A stretch of 64,000 nt of DNA from Caballeronia calidae (GTDB lineage Bacteria; Pseudomonadota; Gammaproteobacteria; Burkholderiales; Burkholderiaceae). Position numbers and translations under genes: made by a program. Position 1 is the stretch's first letter. Every line of letters starts with the position of its first letter. Shown here one piece after another: positions 43,422 to 53,289 of the stretch. Under the pieces are notes generated by a model. It saw nothing but the letters and a program-made list of their open reading frames with translations. It was not told the DNA's origin and searched no databases. Location: assembly GCF_900044055.2 (NCBI RefSeq), contig NZ_FCOX02000010.1, forward strand, positions 119,196-183,195, in the 5' to 3' direction.

Positions 43422-46400
43422 ATGCGTGACAAGTCGCATAGCCGCGCGGATGATGACGTAAGGCTGACAGCAGAGATTTCAGCGATGACCGACGATCTCG
43501 CGACATGGTTGGCGCAGATTGGCCTCGGCGCTCACGCTTCGAAGTTCGTCGCTCAACGGATCGACTGGGATGTGCTGGCGGACCTGTCCGATCACGATCT
43601 GAAGGATCTCGGCCTCACGCTCGGCGACCGCAAGCGGCTCGCAAAAGCGCTGGGAAGCCTGAGCGGCGCGCCCGCGTCTCGCTCACCGGCGCGTGCAACC
43701 ACCGAGGCCGAGAGGCGGCAGGTCACGGTGATGTTCGTCGATCTCATCGACTCGACAGCGCTGGCCGAGCGATTCGATCCGGAAGACATGCGGCGCCTGA
43801 TGGGCAGCTACCATCACGTGTGTGCACGCGCGATAGAAGCTCATGGCGGGCATATCGCCATGTATATCGGCGACGGCCTCCTCGTCTATTTCGGCTATCC
43901 GAATGCGCACGAAGACGACGCCACACGCGCCGTACTGGCGGCGCTCGCCGCCATAGCGGCGCTTCGCGAGGCAAACGATCAAGTCGAAGCCGAATACGGC
44001 GTGCGCCTGCGAGTGCGGATCGGAATCGAAGCAGGGCTCGTCGTCGCCGGCGCGGTTGGCGCCGGCTCTTCCCTGGATCGCCAGGCGATCGTCGGTGAAG
44101 CGCCTATCATCGCGGCAAGGCTGCAGGCGCTCGCGCCGGCCGATGCGATCGTCGTGGGACCGACGGCACAACGCCTGATCGACGGGTCCTTCAGAGTCGA
44201 AGACCTCGGTCGGCTCGAATTGAAAGGCGTCTCGGGCCCGGTCCGGGTTCAACGCATCATCGGGCAGGCGGATACGATCGATCGCTTCGAACTCAGGACG
44301 GTACACGGTTTGACACCGATCGTCGGACGGACCGCGGAGCTCGACCTGATTCTGCAGCGCTGGAGACAAGGCGTCGAAGGCCGAATGCGCTGCATGGTAT
44401 TGACCGGCGAGCCGGGAATCGGGAAATCGCGACTGCTTCGGGCGGTGTGCGACAGCATTCGTGATGAGCCGCACGCGATCGTTTCGCTGCACTGTTCCGC
44501 GTACTATCGCAACAGCCCGTTCTGGCCGGTGCTGCGCTGGCTACAGCGCACGTTCAGCGTGGGCGTGGAGGCGTCGGATGGGTCGGACAGCGAGCGACTA
44601 AAGGCTGGAATCGCGAGACTCGACGTCGATGTCGACGAGACGCTTTTGGTCCTTTCGAACCTGCTCGGCTTCCCGACGTCCGCGCTGCATCCCGGGGTCG
44701 ACACTTCGTCTCCTTCTTTCAAACGACGGACGCTGGACGTGCTCGTAGCCATGCTCGACATGTCGACGCGAGTTCAGCCCGTGCTTCTCGTCGTGGAAGA
44801 CGCGCACTGGATCGACCCGTCATCGCTCGAATTCGTTCGATCAGTGGTCGAGCGGCTCGTTTCCGCCAGGCTTTTCGTCCTGCTGACGGCGCGGCCGGAA
44901 TTCGAAGCGGGATGGACTTTTCCGCATCTCGCGCAACTCAATCTGGATCGGCTGTCGCGCATCGACTGCGTTGCGATGATCGAACGGCTCACGGGCGGCA
45001 AGCCGCTTCCCGATCTCGTGCTGGGTCAGATCGTCGCCAAGACGGACGGCGTGCCGCTGTTCATCGAAGAGCTGACCAAGGCCGTCATCCAGGGCGATAT
45101 TCTGCGCGATGCCGGCGCGGGCTATGAATTGATAGGCGCGCCACAGACGATTGCCATTCCGGACACGCTGCAGGGCTCGCTGCTGTCGCGGCTCGACCGG
45201 CTCGAGCCGACCATCAAGGAAACCGCGCAGATCGCGGCCACAGTGGGCCGCGAGTTCGGTGCAAAGCTGCTCGGCCTGATCGCGTCGAAGCCGGAGAACG
45301 AACTCAGGGAAACGCTCGATCGCCTGATTGCAGCCGACATCATCGTTCCTGCCTCTGCAAAGCCCGCCGATGACGACGCCTTCATGTTCCGCCATGCACT
45401 GATTCAGGAGATTGCCTATCAATCGCTCCTGCTCGCGCGCCGGCGACACTTCCATGCCCTGATCGCCGCGGCGCTCGAACAACACTATCCCGACATTGTC
45501 GAGCGGCAACCCGAACTGATCGCGCAGAACTTTGCCGCGGCCGAACTGCCGGATCGCGCAATCGACTACTGGCAGCGTGCCGGTGAGCGTGCGCTCGCAG
45601 GCGCCGCCTACGATGAGGCTATCGCCCATGCGCGACGCGGTCTCGAGCTCGTCGGTCGATGCGCTTTCGCCGAGCCTGATCGCGCCGCCAGACTGCTGCC
45701 GCTGCTGCTGACACGAGGCAGGGCGGAACTCCGACTGGCGCAGCGCGAGGCGATCGCGACGTTCCGCGAAGCGGCGCGAATCGCGCGTGAACAGAAACTC
45801 ACCGCCTGTCTCGTGCAAGCGGCGTTGGAGTTCGACACTGCGGAGACGTTCCTCGAAGGATCCGGCGATGCATCGCTCGCGTTGCTGGAGGAGGCGCTGG
45901 CGCTGACCGGCACCGAGGAATCGGTCGAGCGTTGTCGCCTGTTGTGTCGCCTGGTGCGAACCGTTCATATGACAGGCGCACGCGGGCAGAGCAGTGACTA
46001 TGCATCGGAAGCTGTCGCCCTCGCGCGACGCCTGAACGATCTGCCGAGCCTGTTCGACGCATTGGCGTGCGAGTTGATGCATGTCGGTGCGCTGCCATTG
46101 CCGGCCGATAAGTTTCCGGAGCGTGAAAGCGTGCTGCTGGAGTTGAGGCAGATAGCCGAAGATCTCGGCGATGCACACACCATTGGTCACGCATGCGCCC
46201 GATGTCTTGCCGGTTATCTGGAGATCGGCGAGGTAGACCGGTTCGAGAGCGCGCTGGAACGGTATCGGCAGATTGCCGCGAGTGGACGGCACTTCGTCGA
46301 CAGGTGGTGCGTGACCGGGGCGCAGGCGATGCAGGCCATTCTCGTCGGTGACTTCGCGCAAGCCGAGCAGAAGACCCGCGACTCTCTGCGCATGGCGCAG

Positions 46401-47072
46401 AGCGCCGATGCGAATCTCGCCACGGGCGTCTATGGCATGCAGATGTTTTCGATCCGCCGCGAGCAGGGCCGACTCGCCGAGGTGGCGCCGATTTTCAAAC
46501 GCTTCATCGACGCGCAGTCCGGGGATGCGACGTGGCGGCCAGGGTTCATGTTGATCTGCAGCGATCTCGGCTTCGAGGCTCAGGCTCGCGACAATCTCGA
46601 GCGTCTCGCGGAATCCGAACACGGCATTCCCGTGGACAGCAAGCGGCTCGTCACGCTGGCGTATCTTGCGGAGGTCGCTGCGCGCCTGCACGACGTCAGA
46701 CATGCCGAAAGGATTTATTCGCTCCTTCTGCCGTTCCGGGATCAGGTCGTCACGGTTCCGGTCTTTACGCTTTGCTGCGGATCTGCGGCACGGTTTCTCG
46801 GCATGCTGGCCCATGCGCTCGGCGACTGGTCGGCCGCCGAACAGCATTTCGAATACGCGCTGCATATGGACGAGCGCTTGCGTGCCTGGCCCTGGCTCGC
46901 CCATAGCCGGCACGAATACGCGCTCATGCTGACGGCGCGCAATCGCATCGAAGACCGGGCGCGCGCGCAAAGTCTGCTTTCACTGGCGGCGGCCGAAGCA
47001 AGAAGACTGGAAATGTTCGCCCTCGTCGAGCGCATCGGCGGCGTGCAGAACCGCAAAGGGACGAGCAATTAG
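43422..47072 (+). CDS. SAM / class III cyclase / AAA ATPase signalling protein
   Basis: Large cytoplasmic protein of 1216 residues. Domains: SAM (about residues 24-82, WLAQIGLGAHASKFVAQRID), class III nucleotidyl-cyclase homology (about 98-270), then AAA/STAND ATPase with Walker A GEPGIGKSRLL and Walker B LLVVEDAHWIDPSS, then a long helical TPR-like tail. In the cyclase domain the metal Asp residues are present (Asp107 in MFVDLIDS, Asp151 in YIGDGLL), and Arg233 is kept. The Asn usual before AARL (PNLAARL) is Ile229, so cyclisation may be weak or lost. ATG 43422 is used; ATG 43485 is possible. Effector unknown. Confidence 0.88.
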   Translation: MRDKSHSRADDDVRLTAEISAMTDDLATWLAQIGLGAHASKFVAQRIDWDVLADLSDHDLKDLGLTLGDRKRLAKALGSLSGAPASRSPARATTEAERRQVTVMFVDLIDSTALAERFDPEDMRRLMGSYHHVCARAIEAHGGHIAMYIGDGLLVYFGYPNAHEDDATRAVLAALAAIAALREANDQVEAEYGVRLRVRIGIEAGLVVAGAVGAGSSLDRQAIVGEAPIIAARLQALAPADAIVVGPTAQRLIDGSFRVEDLGRLELKGVSGPVRVQRIIGQADTIDRFELRTVHGLTPIVGRTAELDLILQRWRQGVEGRMRCMVLTGEPGIGKSRLLRAVCDSIRDEPHAIVSLHCSAYYRNSPFWPVLRWLQRTFSVGVEASDGSDSERLKAGIARLDVDVDETLLVLSNLLGFPTSALHPGVDTSSPSFKRRTLDVLVAMLDMSTRVQPVLLVVEDAHWIDPSSLEFVRSVVERLVSARLFVLLTARPEFEAGWTFPHLAQLNLDRLSRIDCVAMIERLTGGKPLPDLVLGQIVAKTDGVPLFIEELTKAVIQGDILRDAGAGYELIGAPQTIAIPDTLQGSLLSRLDRLEPTIKETAQIAATVGREFGAKLLGLIASKPENELRETLDRLIAADIIVPASAKPADDDAFMFRHALIQEIAYQSLLLARRRHFHALIAAALEQHYPDIVERQPELIAQNFAAAELPDRAIDYWQRAGERALAGAAYDEAIAHARRGLELVGRCAFAEPDRAARLLPLLLTRGRAELRLAQREAIATFREAARIAREQKLTACLVQAALEFDTAETFLEGSGDASLALLEEALALTGTEESVERCRLLCRLVRTVHMTGARGQSSDYASEAVALARRLNDLPSLFDALACELMHVGALPLPADKFPERESVLLELRQIAEDLGDAHTIGHACARCLAGYLEIGEVDRFESALERYRQIAASGRHFVDRWCVTGAQAMQAILVGDFAQAEQKTRDSLRMAQSADANLATGVYGMQMFSIRREQGRLAEVAPIFKRFIDAQSGDATWRPGFMLICSDLGFEAQARDNLERLAESEHGIPVDSKRLVTLAYLAEVAARLHDVRHAERIYSLLLPFRDQVVTVPVFTLCCGSAARFLGMLAHALGDWSAAEQHFEYALHMDERLRAWPWLAHSRHEYALMLTARNRIEDRARAQSLLSLAAAEARRLEMFALVERIGGVQNRKGTSN

Positions 47073-47133
47073 GACAGGCAATTGCAAGCAAGCGTCCGAC
47101 TTGCGAGTGCCGTCATTATTCGAGGAGGATGTC

Positions 47134-47391
47134 ATGCCACGTTTCATGATCGAACGTAATTTTGCCGAGCAGCTCGAGGTCACGCGCGACAGTGCGGCAG
47201 CCGTGCGGAGAATCAACGACGAGGAAGGTGTCGAGTGGCTTTTTTCATTCCTGAGCGCCGACAAGAAGAAGACCTATTGCCTTTATGAGGCGCCCAATGT
47301 CGAAGCTATCCGCGCCGCGGCGCGGCGGGCGGATCTGCCGGCCGATGTGATCATCGAGGTAAGCGATCTGCGGCCGGAAATGTTCAGCTAG
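47134..47391 (+). CDS. DUF4242 (SCO4226-type) small protein
   Basis: Ferredoxin-like alpha/beta protein of 85 residues, MPRFMIERNFAEQL opening and the usual GVEWLFSFLSADKKKTYCLY, AAARRADLPADVIIEV pattern. Relatives such as SCO4226 bind nickel. GAGGAGG sits close before the ATG at 47134; the frame opens at 47101. It begins 61 bp after the cyclase/AAA gene on the same strand, and this pairing likely reflects co-expression. Function otherwise unknown. Confidence 0.78.
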   Translation: MPRFMIERNFAEQLEVTRDSAAAVRRINDEEGVEWLFSFLSADKKKTYCLYEAPNVEAIRAAARRADLPADVIIEVSDLRPEMFS

Positions 47392-47596
47392 TGACCTTCA
47401 CGCAGCGCAGCACCGCTAATCATAGGATGCGCCGGCAGTGGCTGATTCGCGTAATTGCACGATGCCTATTGGCGTCGGAAGTGCGCAGGTCGGACGGTGA
47501 TCATTGTGGAGTAACGTAGGCATACAAATACGAAGATCGTGCGCGCTACCTGGTCGCGTCACACATGCGGTCGGTAGACAGACGAAGGGGAAGTGC

Positions 47597-48691
47597 TCAA
47601 GTACGCTTCCTGGATGCTTTGGGAGGTGCGCCCGATGAGGCTCTCACGATCAACTCGGCCTCCAGTTTAGCGCTCCGGGCGGTACCCGTTTCTGCAAGCT
47701 CGGCAAGAATGATCTTCGCAGCACGCGTTCCGATTTCGGTGCTCGGAACACGGACGGTCGTGATCGGTATGGGTAGCTCGGACATGAGCTCGAAGTCATC
47801 GAATCCGACGACGCTGAGATCGCCCGGAATGTTGTAGCCCTGATGCATCGCTTCCAGCATCGCACCCATGGCGAACGAACCGTTGCCGCAAATCACCACG
47901 GTCGGCGGTTGCGGTGTATTCATCACTTTCGAAAAGAGCTGTCGCCCGACGCGCGCGCCCCACACGCCGTCGACCATGTGAGCAGCGGATATCCCCAGGC
48001 CATGCTCGGCAAGCGCATCGCGAACCCCTTCACGCCGGGCCTGTGCGCGATCGTTGGTATCGGTGTGCTGCGACAGCATCGCAAACCGACGGTGCCCCAG
48101 ACCCACGAGATAAGTCGTGAAGTCGAAGAATGCCTGGTGGTTATCTACACCCACGCAAAGCGCGTCACTGTTTTCTCTATAAACGAAGGTGTTGACGAAC
48201 GGAACCTGACGCTGCAGAAGAAGGGGTTGCAGATCTTGATGATGCGCTTCGCCCACCAATACGACAGCGTCGACGCCGCGTTCGAGCATGGTCCTGACTT
48301 GTCGGTATTCGCGATCGAGGTCGTACTCCGAGCAGCCGAGCAGAAGTGTGTATCCAGCTTGTTCGAGCGACTCCTGGAGTGCCTGTATGGCCGAAGCGAA
48401 ATGCTCATTCGCCAATGTGGGGAAAACCGCCCCGATCGTTCCGGTCCGCTGAGTTGCTAGTGCGCGCGCCGCGGCGTGCGGTACCCAGCCAAGATGATCG
48501 ATCGCGACCATGATACGGGAGCGCAACTCGTCCGAGACGACCGTCGGATTGTTCATCACTCTGGAAACGGTCGCCGATGACACGCCGGCAAAGCGAGCGA
48601 CGTCGCGCAAGGTCACACCCGAGGTGCGCGACCGCTTTCCGGCGGCGTGCGGTTCGGCCGCTTCTACTGATACTGATTTGCTCTTCGCCAT
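47597..48691 (-). CDS. LacI-family regulator
   Basis: Regulator of 364 residues. LacI helix-turn-helix TLRDVARFAGVSSATVSRVM at about residues 27-46 after a basic leader; ligand-binding domain with GAVFPTLANEHFASAI, VVICGNGSFAMGAM and GFDDFELMSELPIPITTVR. It is divergent from the ABC-transporter catabolic operon across 411 bp and is the only LacI gene near the three ATGTAACCGGTTACAT-like sites at 60.9-62.1 kb, so it is the best candidate to control both gene sets. Ligand unknown. Confidence 0.92.
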   Translation of the reverse strand: MAKSKSVSVEAAEPHAAGKRSRTSGVTLRDVARFAGVSSATVSRVMNNPTVVSDELRSRIMVAIDHLGWVPHAAARALATQRTGTIGAVFPTLANEHFASAIQALQESLEQAGYTLLLGCSEYDLDREYRQVRTMLERGVDAVVLVGEAHHQDLQPLLLQRQVPFVNTFVYRENSDALCVGVDNHQAFFDFTTYLVGLGHRRFAMLSQHTDTNDRAQARREGVRDALAEHGLGISAAHMVDGVWGARVGRQLFSKVMNTPQPPTVVICGNGSFAMGAMLEAMHQGYNIPGDLSVVGFDDFELMSELPIPITTVRVPSTEIGTRAAKIILAELAETGTARSAKLEAELIVRASSGAPPKASRKRT

Positions 48692-49102
48692 GCGTGGGGA
48701 TGGTCGGGTTCGCGGGTCGGGTTCGCGCGAGATTGCCGATTATATCAACGCCTTTTCTCGTCACTCCGCCCTTGCGCGAATCGGCGGGCGGTGCGACCAC
48801 GTCACCACACCGCGGCGAAAAGCAGCTTGCGACATCTTTGCTTAATGGATCCAAAGGTGCAAATCGGGCGTACGGGTTTACCTGTAAGAAAGCGGTCAAT
48901 CCCAATGCCCACAAGGCTTGAACCCACGATTCGGGAAATTCCCTACATAGCTTTCCGTCAAGATTGAATAGAGTTCAATCAACGAACGACGTAATATCTT
49001 GAGGCGTTATCGAGCACCGGACGCTGATCGGAACGGCCTGTCCGGGCTATTCGAGCAATGCGTAAAACGATCGCTGCACTTCACTCGCGGAAGGAGACAC
49101 AG
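48692..49102. promoter_or_regulatory. divergent promoter region, LacI gene / ABC operon
   Basis: No gene in 411 bases. ATTGAA (48964-48969) and TTCAAT (48975-48980) form a perfect 6-5-6 dyad 120 bases before the permease start, in locally AT-rich DNA. AAGGAGACACAG precedes the permease ATG. No ACCGGT-type site is present here. Confidence 0.4.
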
Positions 49103-49969
49103 ATGTCAATGAAGTTATCGTCGCGCCAGGTCGATGGCCTGCAAAGCGGAAACGGAGGGCAACCGGGTGCGGCCGAACGCCCCAAGGCACGCCCGTCCGC
49201 CGGCATGCGGAAAGTCAAACGGCTCGGCTGGAACTTGCTTCCACCGTTGACGTTCGTGGCCATCATCGCGATCTGGGCGGCGGTGGTGCGCCTCTTCGAT
49301 ATCCCCGCGTACGTGATGCCTGGTCCCGGGCTGGTCTTTTCACGGCTGGTCGAAGAATATCCGCAGCTCTGGAGCAACTCGATCGTCACGGTGACGGAAA
49401 TCGTCTGGGGCTTCGGATTGACGATCGTGACCGCAATCCCGGTAGGGCTCGTCATCGCGTTGTCGCCGCTTGCAAAGCAGGTGGTGTATCCGCCGCTCAT
49501 GTTTCTCCAGCTCGTCCCGAAGATCGCAGTGGCGCCGCTGTTCCTGGTCTGGCTTGGATTCGGCATCGAGTCGAAGGTCCTGCTCACCGTTCTGATGACC
49601 TTCTTCCCGCTGCTTCTGGCCAGCGTCAGCGGCTTTCAGATTCTGGACAATCGCCTGCTCTATCTGACGCAATCCATGGGCGCGAGCTCGTGGCAAACCT
49701 TTCGCTATCTGCGCCTTCCCGCAGCGCTCCCGGTCATCTTCTCCGGCATCAAGACGTCCGCCACCATCGCCGCCACGGCCGCGATCGTCGCGGAGTTCGT
49801 CGGCGCGAACAAGGGCTTGGGCTATGTGCTGCTCCGCGGGACCAGCACGATGGACATCGGTCTGACCTTCGCGGTGATCGCCGTGCTGACCTTCATCGGC
49901 ATCGCCATCAACTACATCGTCGAATTCGCCGAATGGGCGATGACGCCCTGGCAGCGCAATAAGAACTAA
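49103..49969 (+). CDS. ABC transporter permease, NitT/TauT/SsuC type
   Basis: Inner-membrane permease of 288 residues with six helices after a 45-residue polar N-terminus. The EAA loop for ATPase docking is DNRLLYLTQSMGASSWQTF, then PAALPVIFSGIKTSATIA. It works with the binding protein (50040) and ATPase (51594) of the same operon. The ATG at 49103 follows AAGGAG by seven bases. Substrates of this group are small anions, sulfonates, aromatics or pyrimidines; the enzyme genes downstream favour a carboxylic acid. Confidence 0.88.
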   Translation: MSMKLSSRQVDGLQSGNGGQPGAAERPKARPSAGMRKVKRLGWNLLPPLTFVAIIAIWAAVVRLFDIPAYVMPGPGLVFSRLVEEYPQLWSNSIVTVTEIVWGFGLTIVTAIPVGLVIALSPLAKQVVYPPLMFLQLVPKIAVAPLFLVWLGFGIESKVLLTVLMTFFPLLLASVSGFQILDNRLLYLTQSMGASSWQTFRYLRLPAALPVIFSGIKTSATIAATAAIVAEFVGANKGLGYVLLRGTSTMDIGLTFAVIAVLTFIGIAINYIVEFAEWAMTPWQRNKN

Positions 49970-50039
49970 CGCCGGGAACGAGAGAGCGATTGGCCCGATG
50001 TCGCCGTGGCCGACACCAACACCTTTGGAGACTAAGAAG

Positions 50040-51047
50040 ATGCTTCGTTTTATCAGCCGTACGCTGGCCGCAAGCGCTGTGTCGTCAGCGTTGGTTCTTG
50101 GAGTGAGCGGCGCCGCCGTCGCAGCGACGCCTGTCACGTTCCAGCTCAACTGGGTCGCAGGCGGCTCGAATGCGGGTTTTGCCGCGGCGCTGACCGAGGG
50201 CTACTACAAGGAAGCCGGACTGGACGTTTCGATCGTCGAAGGCAATGGCTCGGGCACGACCGCGCAACTCGTCGCGACGAATCGCGTGCAACTCGCTTAT
50301 GCGGACGCCGTCGCGGTGAGTCAGCTCATCGCGAAGGGCGCGCCGATGAAGGTCATCTCGACGGTGTATCAATCCAATCCGAACGAAGTCTCGGCGTTGA
50401 AGAAGACGAACATCAACTCGATCAACGACCTCAAAGGCAAGAAGGTGGGCGTGCCTTCCGGTTCGTCTCAGACGACGATGCTTCCGCTCTTTCTGAAGGC
50501 GAACGGGCTGAAGGAATCGGACGTGAATCTGATCAACATGCCGTTGACGTCCATGGTCCCGACTCTGTTGCAGGGACAAGTCGACGCCATTCTCGGCTCG
50601 ATCGATTCGTATCAGATCCAGCTGGAAGCTCAGGGCGCGCAGTTGACCAACTTTCGCTTTGCGGACTACGGCGTTCCGACCGTCAGCACCTCGATCTTCG
50701 CGAACGAAACCTACCTCAAGGACAACAGCGATGTCGTCAGGAAGTTCGTTGCGGCGAGCCTGAAAGGCTGGAGCTTCGCGCTCGATAACCCGGCCAAGGC
50801 CATCAAGGATCTGAAGGCCGTCTTCCCGAATATGTCGGAGAAGACGGCGACGGCAGAACTCGCCGCCATCACGCCGCTCTTCTGCAGCGGCGGCGCGAAG
50901 TACGTCGGCCGAGCCGAGGATGCGCAATGGGTGAAGACGCAGGATCTGTTGTCGCAGGTCGGTCTGTTGCCCGCAGGTCGCGACCCGAAGTCGTATTACA
51001 CGAACGATTTCCTTCCGCCGGCCTCGGCCATGCGCGCGTGCAAGTGA
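50040..51047 (+). CDS. ABC transporter substrate-binding protein, NMT1/THI5-like
   Basis: Periplasmic protein of 335 residues. Sec signal peptide FISRTLAASAVSSALVLGVS cut near AVAATP. The mature chain has the NMT1/THI5/TauA pattern: FQLNWVAGGSNAGFAAAL, EGYYKEAGLDVSIVEG, VQLAYADAV and DLKGKKVGVPSGSSQT. It lies 70 bp after the permease gene. Its ligand is not readable from sequence; no aromatic or sulfonate-specific motif is obvious to me. Confidence 0.88.
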   Translation: MLRFISRTLAASAVSSALVLGVSGAAVAATPVTFQLNWVAGGSNAGFAAALTEGYYKEAGLDVSIVEGNGSGTTAQLVATNRVQLAYADAVAVSQLIAKGAPMKVISTVYQSNPNEVSALKKTNINSINDLKGKKVGVPSGSSQTTMLPLFLKANGLKESDVNLINMPLTSMVPTLLQGQVDAILGSIDSYQIQLEAQGAQLTNFRFADYGVPTVSTSIFANETYLKDNSDVVRKFVAASLKGWSFALDNPAKAIKDLKAVFPNMSEKTATAELAAITPLFCSGGAKYVGRAEDAQWVKTQDLLSQVGLLPAGRDPKSYYTNDFLPPASAMRACK

Positions 51048-51072
51048 CCAAAGAAGTAATCAAAGGATCGTC

Positions 51073-51597
51073 ATGACTGAACAGCGAAACATGGGACTGC
51101 GTTACTCGGACCTCGAAGTCGGTCTGAAATTTCGCAGCCCCGGACGAACGATCACCGATGCGGACCTGGTTGGATTCGCGGGCCTCACGGGTGACTTTTC
51201 CGAGCTTCATACGAGCGATGTGTACGCGAAAGCCAGCCAGTTCGGCCGACGTGTCGCCCACGGCATGCTCGGGCTCGCCTATGCGCACGGCCTGATGTGG
51301 GCGCGCACGGGCGAGTTGCGCGAAACCGCGATCGCGTTCCTCGGCATCAACGAATGGAAGTTCCTCAATCCGATCTTTGTCGGCGACACCATCTTCGTGA
51401 ATTACGAAATCAGCGAGCTTCGCGAGAGCAAGTCGAGACCGACGCAAGCCATCGCGACCTTCGATGTCACGGTCGTGGATCAGGACGATCGAGTCGTTCA
51501 GCGAGGCAAGAAGGCATTGCTGGTGTCGAAGGTTCCCCTTTCTGCTGTCGCAGCAAGCAATGCGTCCGCCGCGAGCGGCGAGGAGCGCAAGTCATGA
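51073..51597 (+). CDS. MaoC-like (R)-hydratase
   Basis: Hot-dog-fold hydratase of 174 residues. The hydratase-2 motif reads LTGDFSELHTSDVYAKASQF followed by GRRVAHGML; the catalytic Asp and His of that motif are kept. It would hydrate a 2-enoyl-CoA or related unsaturated acid. Unusually, it sits inside the transporter genes, between the binding protein and the ATPase, and overlaps the ATPase start by four bases (ATGA). AAGGA precedes its ATG. Confidence 0.86.
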   Translation: MTEQRNMGLRYSDLEVGLKFRSPGRTITDADLVGFAGLTGDFSELHTSDVYAKASQFGRRVAHGMLGLAYAHGLMWARTGELRETAIAFLGINEWKFLNPIFVGDTIFVNYEISELRESKSRPTQAIATFDVTVVDQDDRVVQRGKKALLVSKVPLSAVAASNASAASGEERKS

Positions 51598-52445
51598 GTA
51601 ACCAGGTTGCCGAACAGCGGGACGCCGCGACGAAGTCGGGCGTGACGATCAGTATCCGACGCGTCGCCAAGACCTTCGGCGAAGACAGCGACAAGCCGTT
51701 TCAGGCGCTCAAGGAAGTCGATATCGACATCCAGCCGGGCGAGTTCGTCTCCATCGTCGGTCCTTCCGGATGCGGCAAGAGCACGCTGATGCTGATGGTC
51801 GCAGGTCTGCTCAAGCAGAGTCAGGGCGACATTCTGGTCGGCGGCAAGCCGGTGACGAAGCCGATCACCGATGTCGGGATCGCGTTCCAGGATCACTTGC
51901 TGCTCGAATTCAGAACGGCGCTCGAAAACGTGATGCTGCAGGCCGACATTCGCGGCTTGCCGAAGAAAAAAATCGAGGCGCGCGCCAAGGATCTATTCGA
52001 GCAATTGCGTCTGACGCATGCGATGCAGAAGTACCCGAGGCAGTTGTCCGGCGGCATGCGGCAGCGCGTCTCGCTTGTCAGAACGCTGGTCCACGATCCG
52101 TCCGTCATTCTGATGGATGAACCGTTCGGCGCGCTGGATGCGCTGACCCGGCTTCAGGTCCGGATGGATCTCGAGGCGCTTTGGCTGCGTCGCCGTCCGA
52201 CCGTCGTGTTCATTACGCACAGCGTGGAAGAAGCGGTGGGATTGTCGGACCGCATCTTCGTGATGAGCCCGAATCCCGGCGAGGTGGTCGACGAGATCAC
52301 GGTCGATCTGCCGCGTCCGCGACCCATCGTGCTCGGCGACGCGCCGGAATTCGCGGCCTACGTCGACCGCATTTACGGGCATTTCGAACGCATGGGCGTG
52401 CTGCACGGCATCGAGGTGCCCAAAGCCACGTCCGCCGCATCGTAA
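51594..52445 (+). CDS. ABC transporter ATP-binding protein
   Basis: Cytoplasmic ATPase of 283 residues for the NitT/TauT-type importer. Walker A GPSGCGKST, Q-loop AFQDHLLLEF, signature LSGGMRQRVSLVRTL, Walker B VILMDEPFGALD and switch His THSVEEAV are all intact. The ATG at 51594 overlaps the MaoC gene stop; the frame opens much earlier (51297) only because of high GC. GAGGAG lies before the start. Confidence 0.92.
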   Translation: MSNQVAEQRDAATKSGVTISIRRVAKTFGEDSDKPFQALKEVDIDIQPGEFVSIVGPSGCGKSTLMLMVAGLLKQSQGDILVGGKPVTKPITDVGIAFQDHLLLEFRTALENVMLQADIRGLPKKKIEARAKDLFEQLRLTHAMQKYPRQLSGGMRQRVSLVRTLVHDPSVILMDEPFGALDALTRLQVRMDLEALWLRRRPTVVFITHSVEEAVGLSDRIFVMSPNPGEVVDEITVDLPRPRPIVLGDAPEFAAYVDRIYGHFERMGVLHGIEVPKATSAAS

Positions 52446-52478
52446 AACCGGCAGGCGACAGGAAAGCGACAGGACGAC

Positions 52479-53273
52479 ATGAGCACAGCAACGGAACACG
52501 TCAGCCGGCTGGTCACGACCGAAGTGAACGGCTTTATCGCCACCGTGGGAATCAGCCACGGGCCGCTCAATCTGGTCACATCCGACTTGCTGCGCGAGTT
52601 GAACGAGGCATTCTCGGCAGTGTCCGCGATGGATGATGTCCGTTGCCTGATTCTGCACGGAAGTCAGTCGCGCGCCTTTTGCGCGGGCAGCGACATCAAG
52701 GAATTCGCGCGCATTCGCGAGCAGGCCAGCGAAAAGAAGATCCTTTTCGAGGACATGGTGCTTCGGCAACTGGCGCGCCTGCCCATGCCGACCATCGCGG
52801 CCATCGACGGCGCAGCGCTCGGCGGCGGGCTCGAACTCGCGCTGGCGTGCGATCTGCGCGTCGCGCGGCACGGCGTGACGATGGGACTGACCGAATCGCG
52901 TCTGGGCGGACTGGCCGGCAGCGGTTCGCTGAGGCTCACGCGCCTTGTCGGCCCGGCGCGAGCCAAGCTGATGCTGTTCACCGGCGAGACCATCGATTGC
53001 GATCAGGCGCTGTCGTGGGGTCTGGTCGATCGCGTGACGCGCGACGGAACCGCGCTGGCTGCCGCGCTCGAACTCGCCGGAACCATCGCCGCGCGCGGGC
53101 CGGTGTCGAACCGCCTCGCCAAACAACTCGTCGATGCCGCGCAGGATTTCCCGCTCGATGCGGGCTTGTCGATGTCGACCGTGGCGCTGCAGAAGATCTT
53201 CGACAGCAGAGACCTGCATGAAGGTGTGGACGCGTTCTTCTCGAAGCGCCCACCGTCGTTCAAAGGCCATTAA
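52479..53273 (+). CDS. enoyl-CoA hydratase/isomerase
   Basis: Crotonase-fold protein of 264 residues. The oxyanion-hole segments are SRAFCAGSDIKEF and DGAALGGGLELALACDLRVA; the catalytic Glu is in GLTESRLGGLAGSGSL. It lies 33 bp after the ATPase gene. With MaoC (R-specific) in the same operon it could handle the opposite stereochemistry or a different chain position, or act as an isomerase or CoA-ester hydrolase. Confidence 0.88.
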   Translation: MSTATEHVSRLVTTEVNGFIATVGISHGPLNLVTSDLLRELNEAFSAVSAMDDVRCLILHGSQSRAFCAGSDIKEFARIREQASEKKILFEDMVLRQLARLPMPTIAAIDGAALGGGLELALACDLRVARHGVTMGLTESRLGGLAGSGSLRLTRLVGPARAKLMLFTGETIDCDQALSWGLVDRVTRDGTALAAALELAGTIAARGPVSNRLAKQLVDAAQDFPLDAGLSMSTVALQKIFDSRDLHEGVDAFFSKRPPSFKGH

Positions 53274-53289
53274 GGCGCAGGCAAAGACC

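Noticed and set aside
44841..46970. 709-residue minus-strand open frame
   Set aside because: Antisense to the cyclase/AAA gene, with no family motif.
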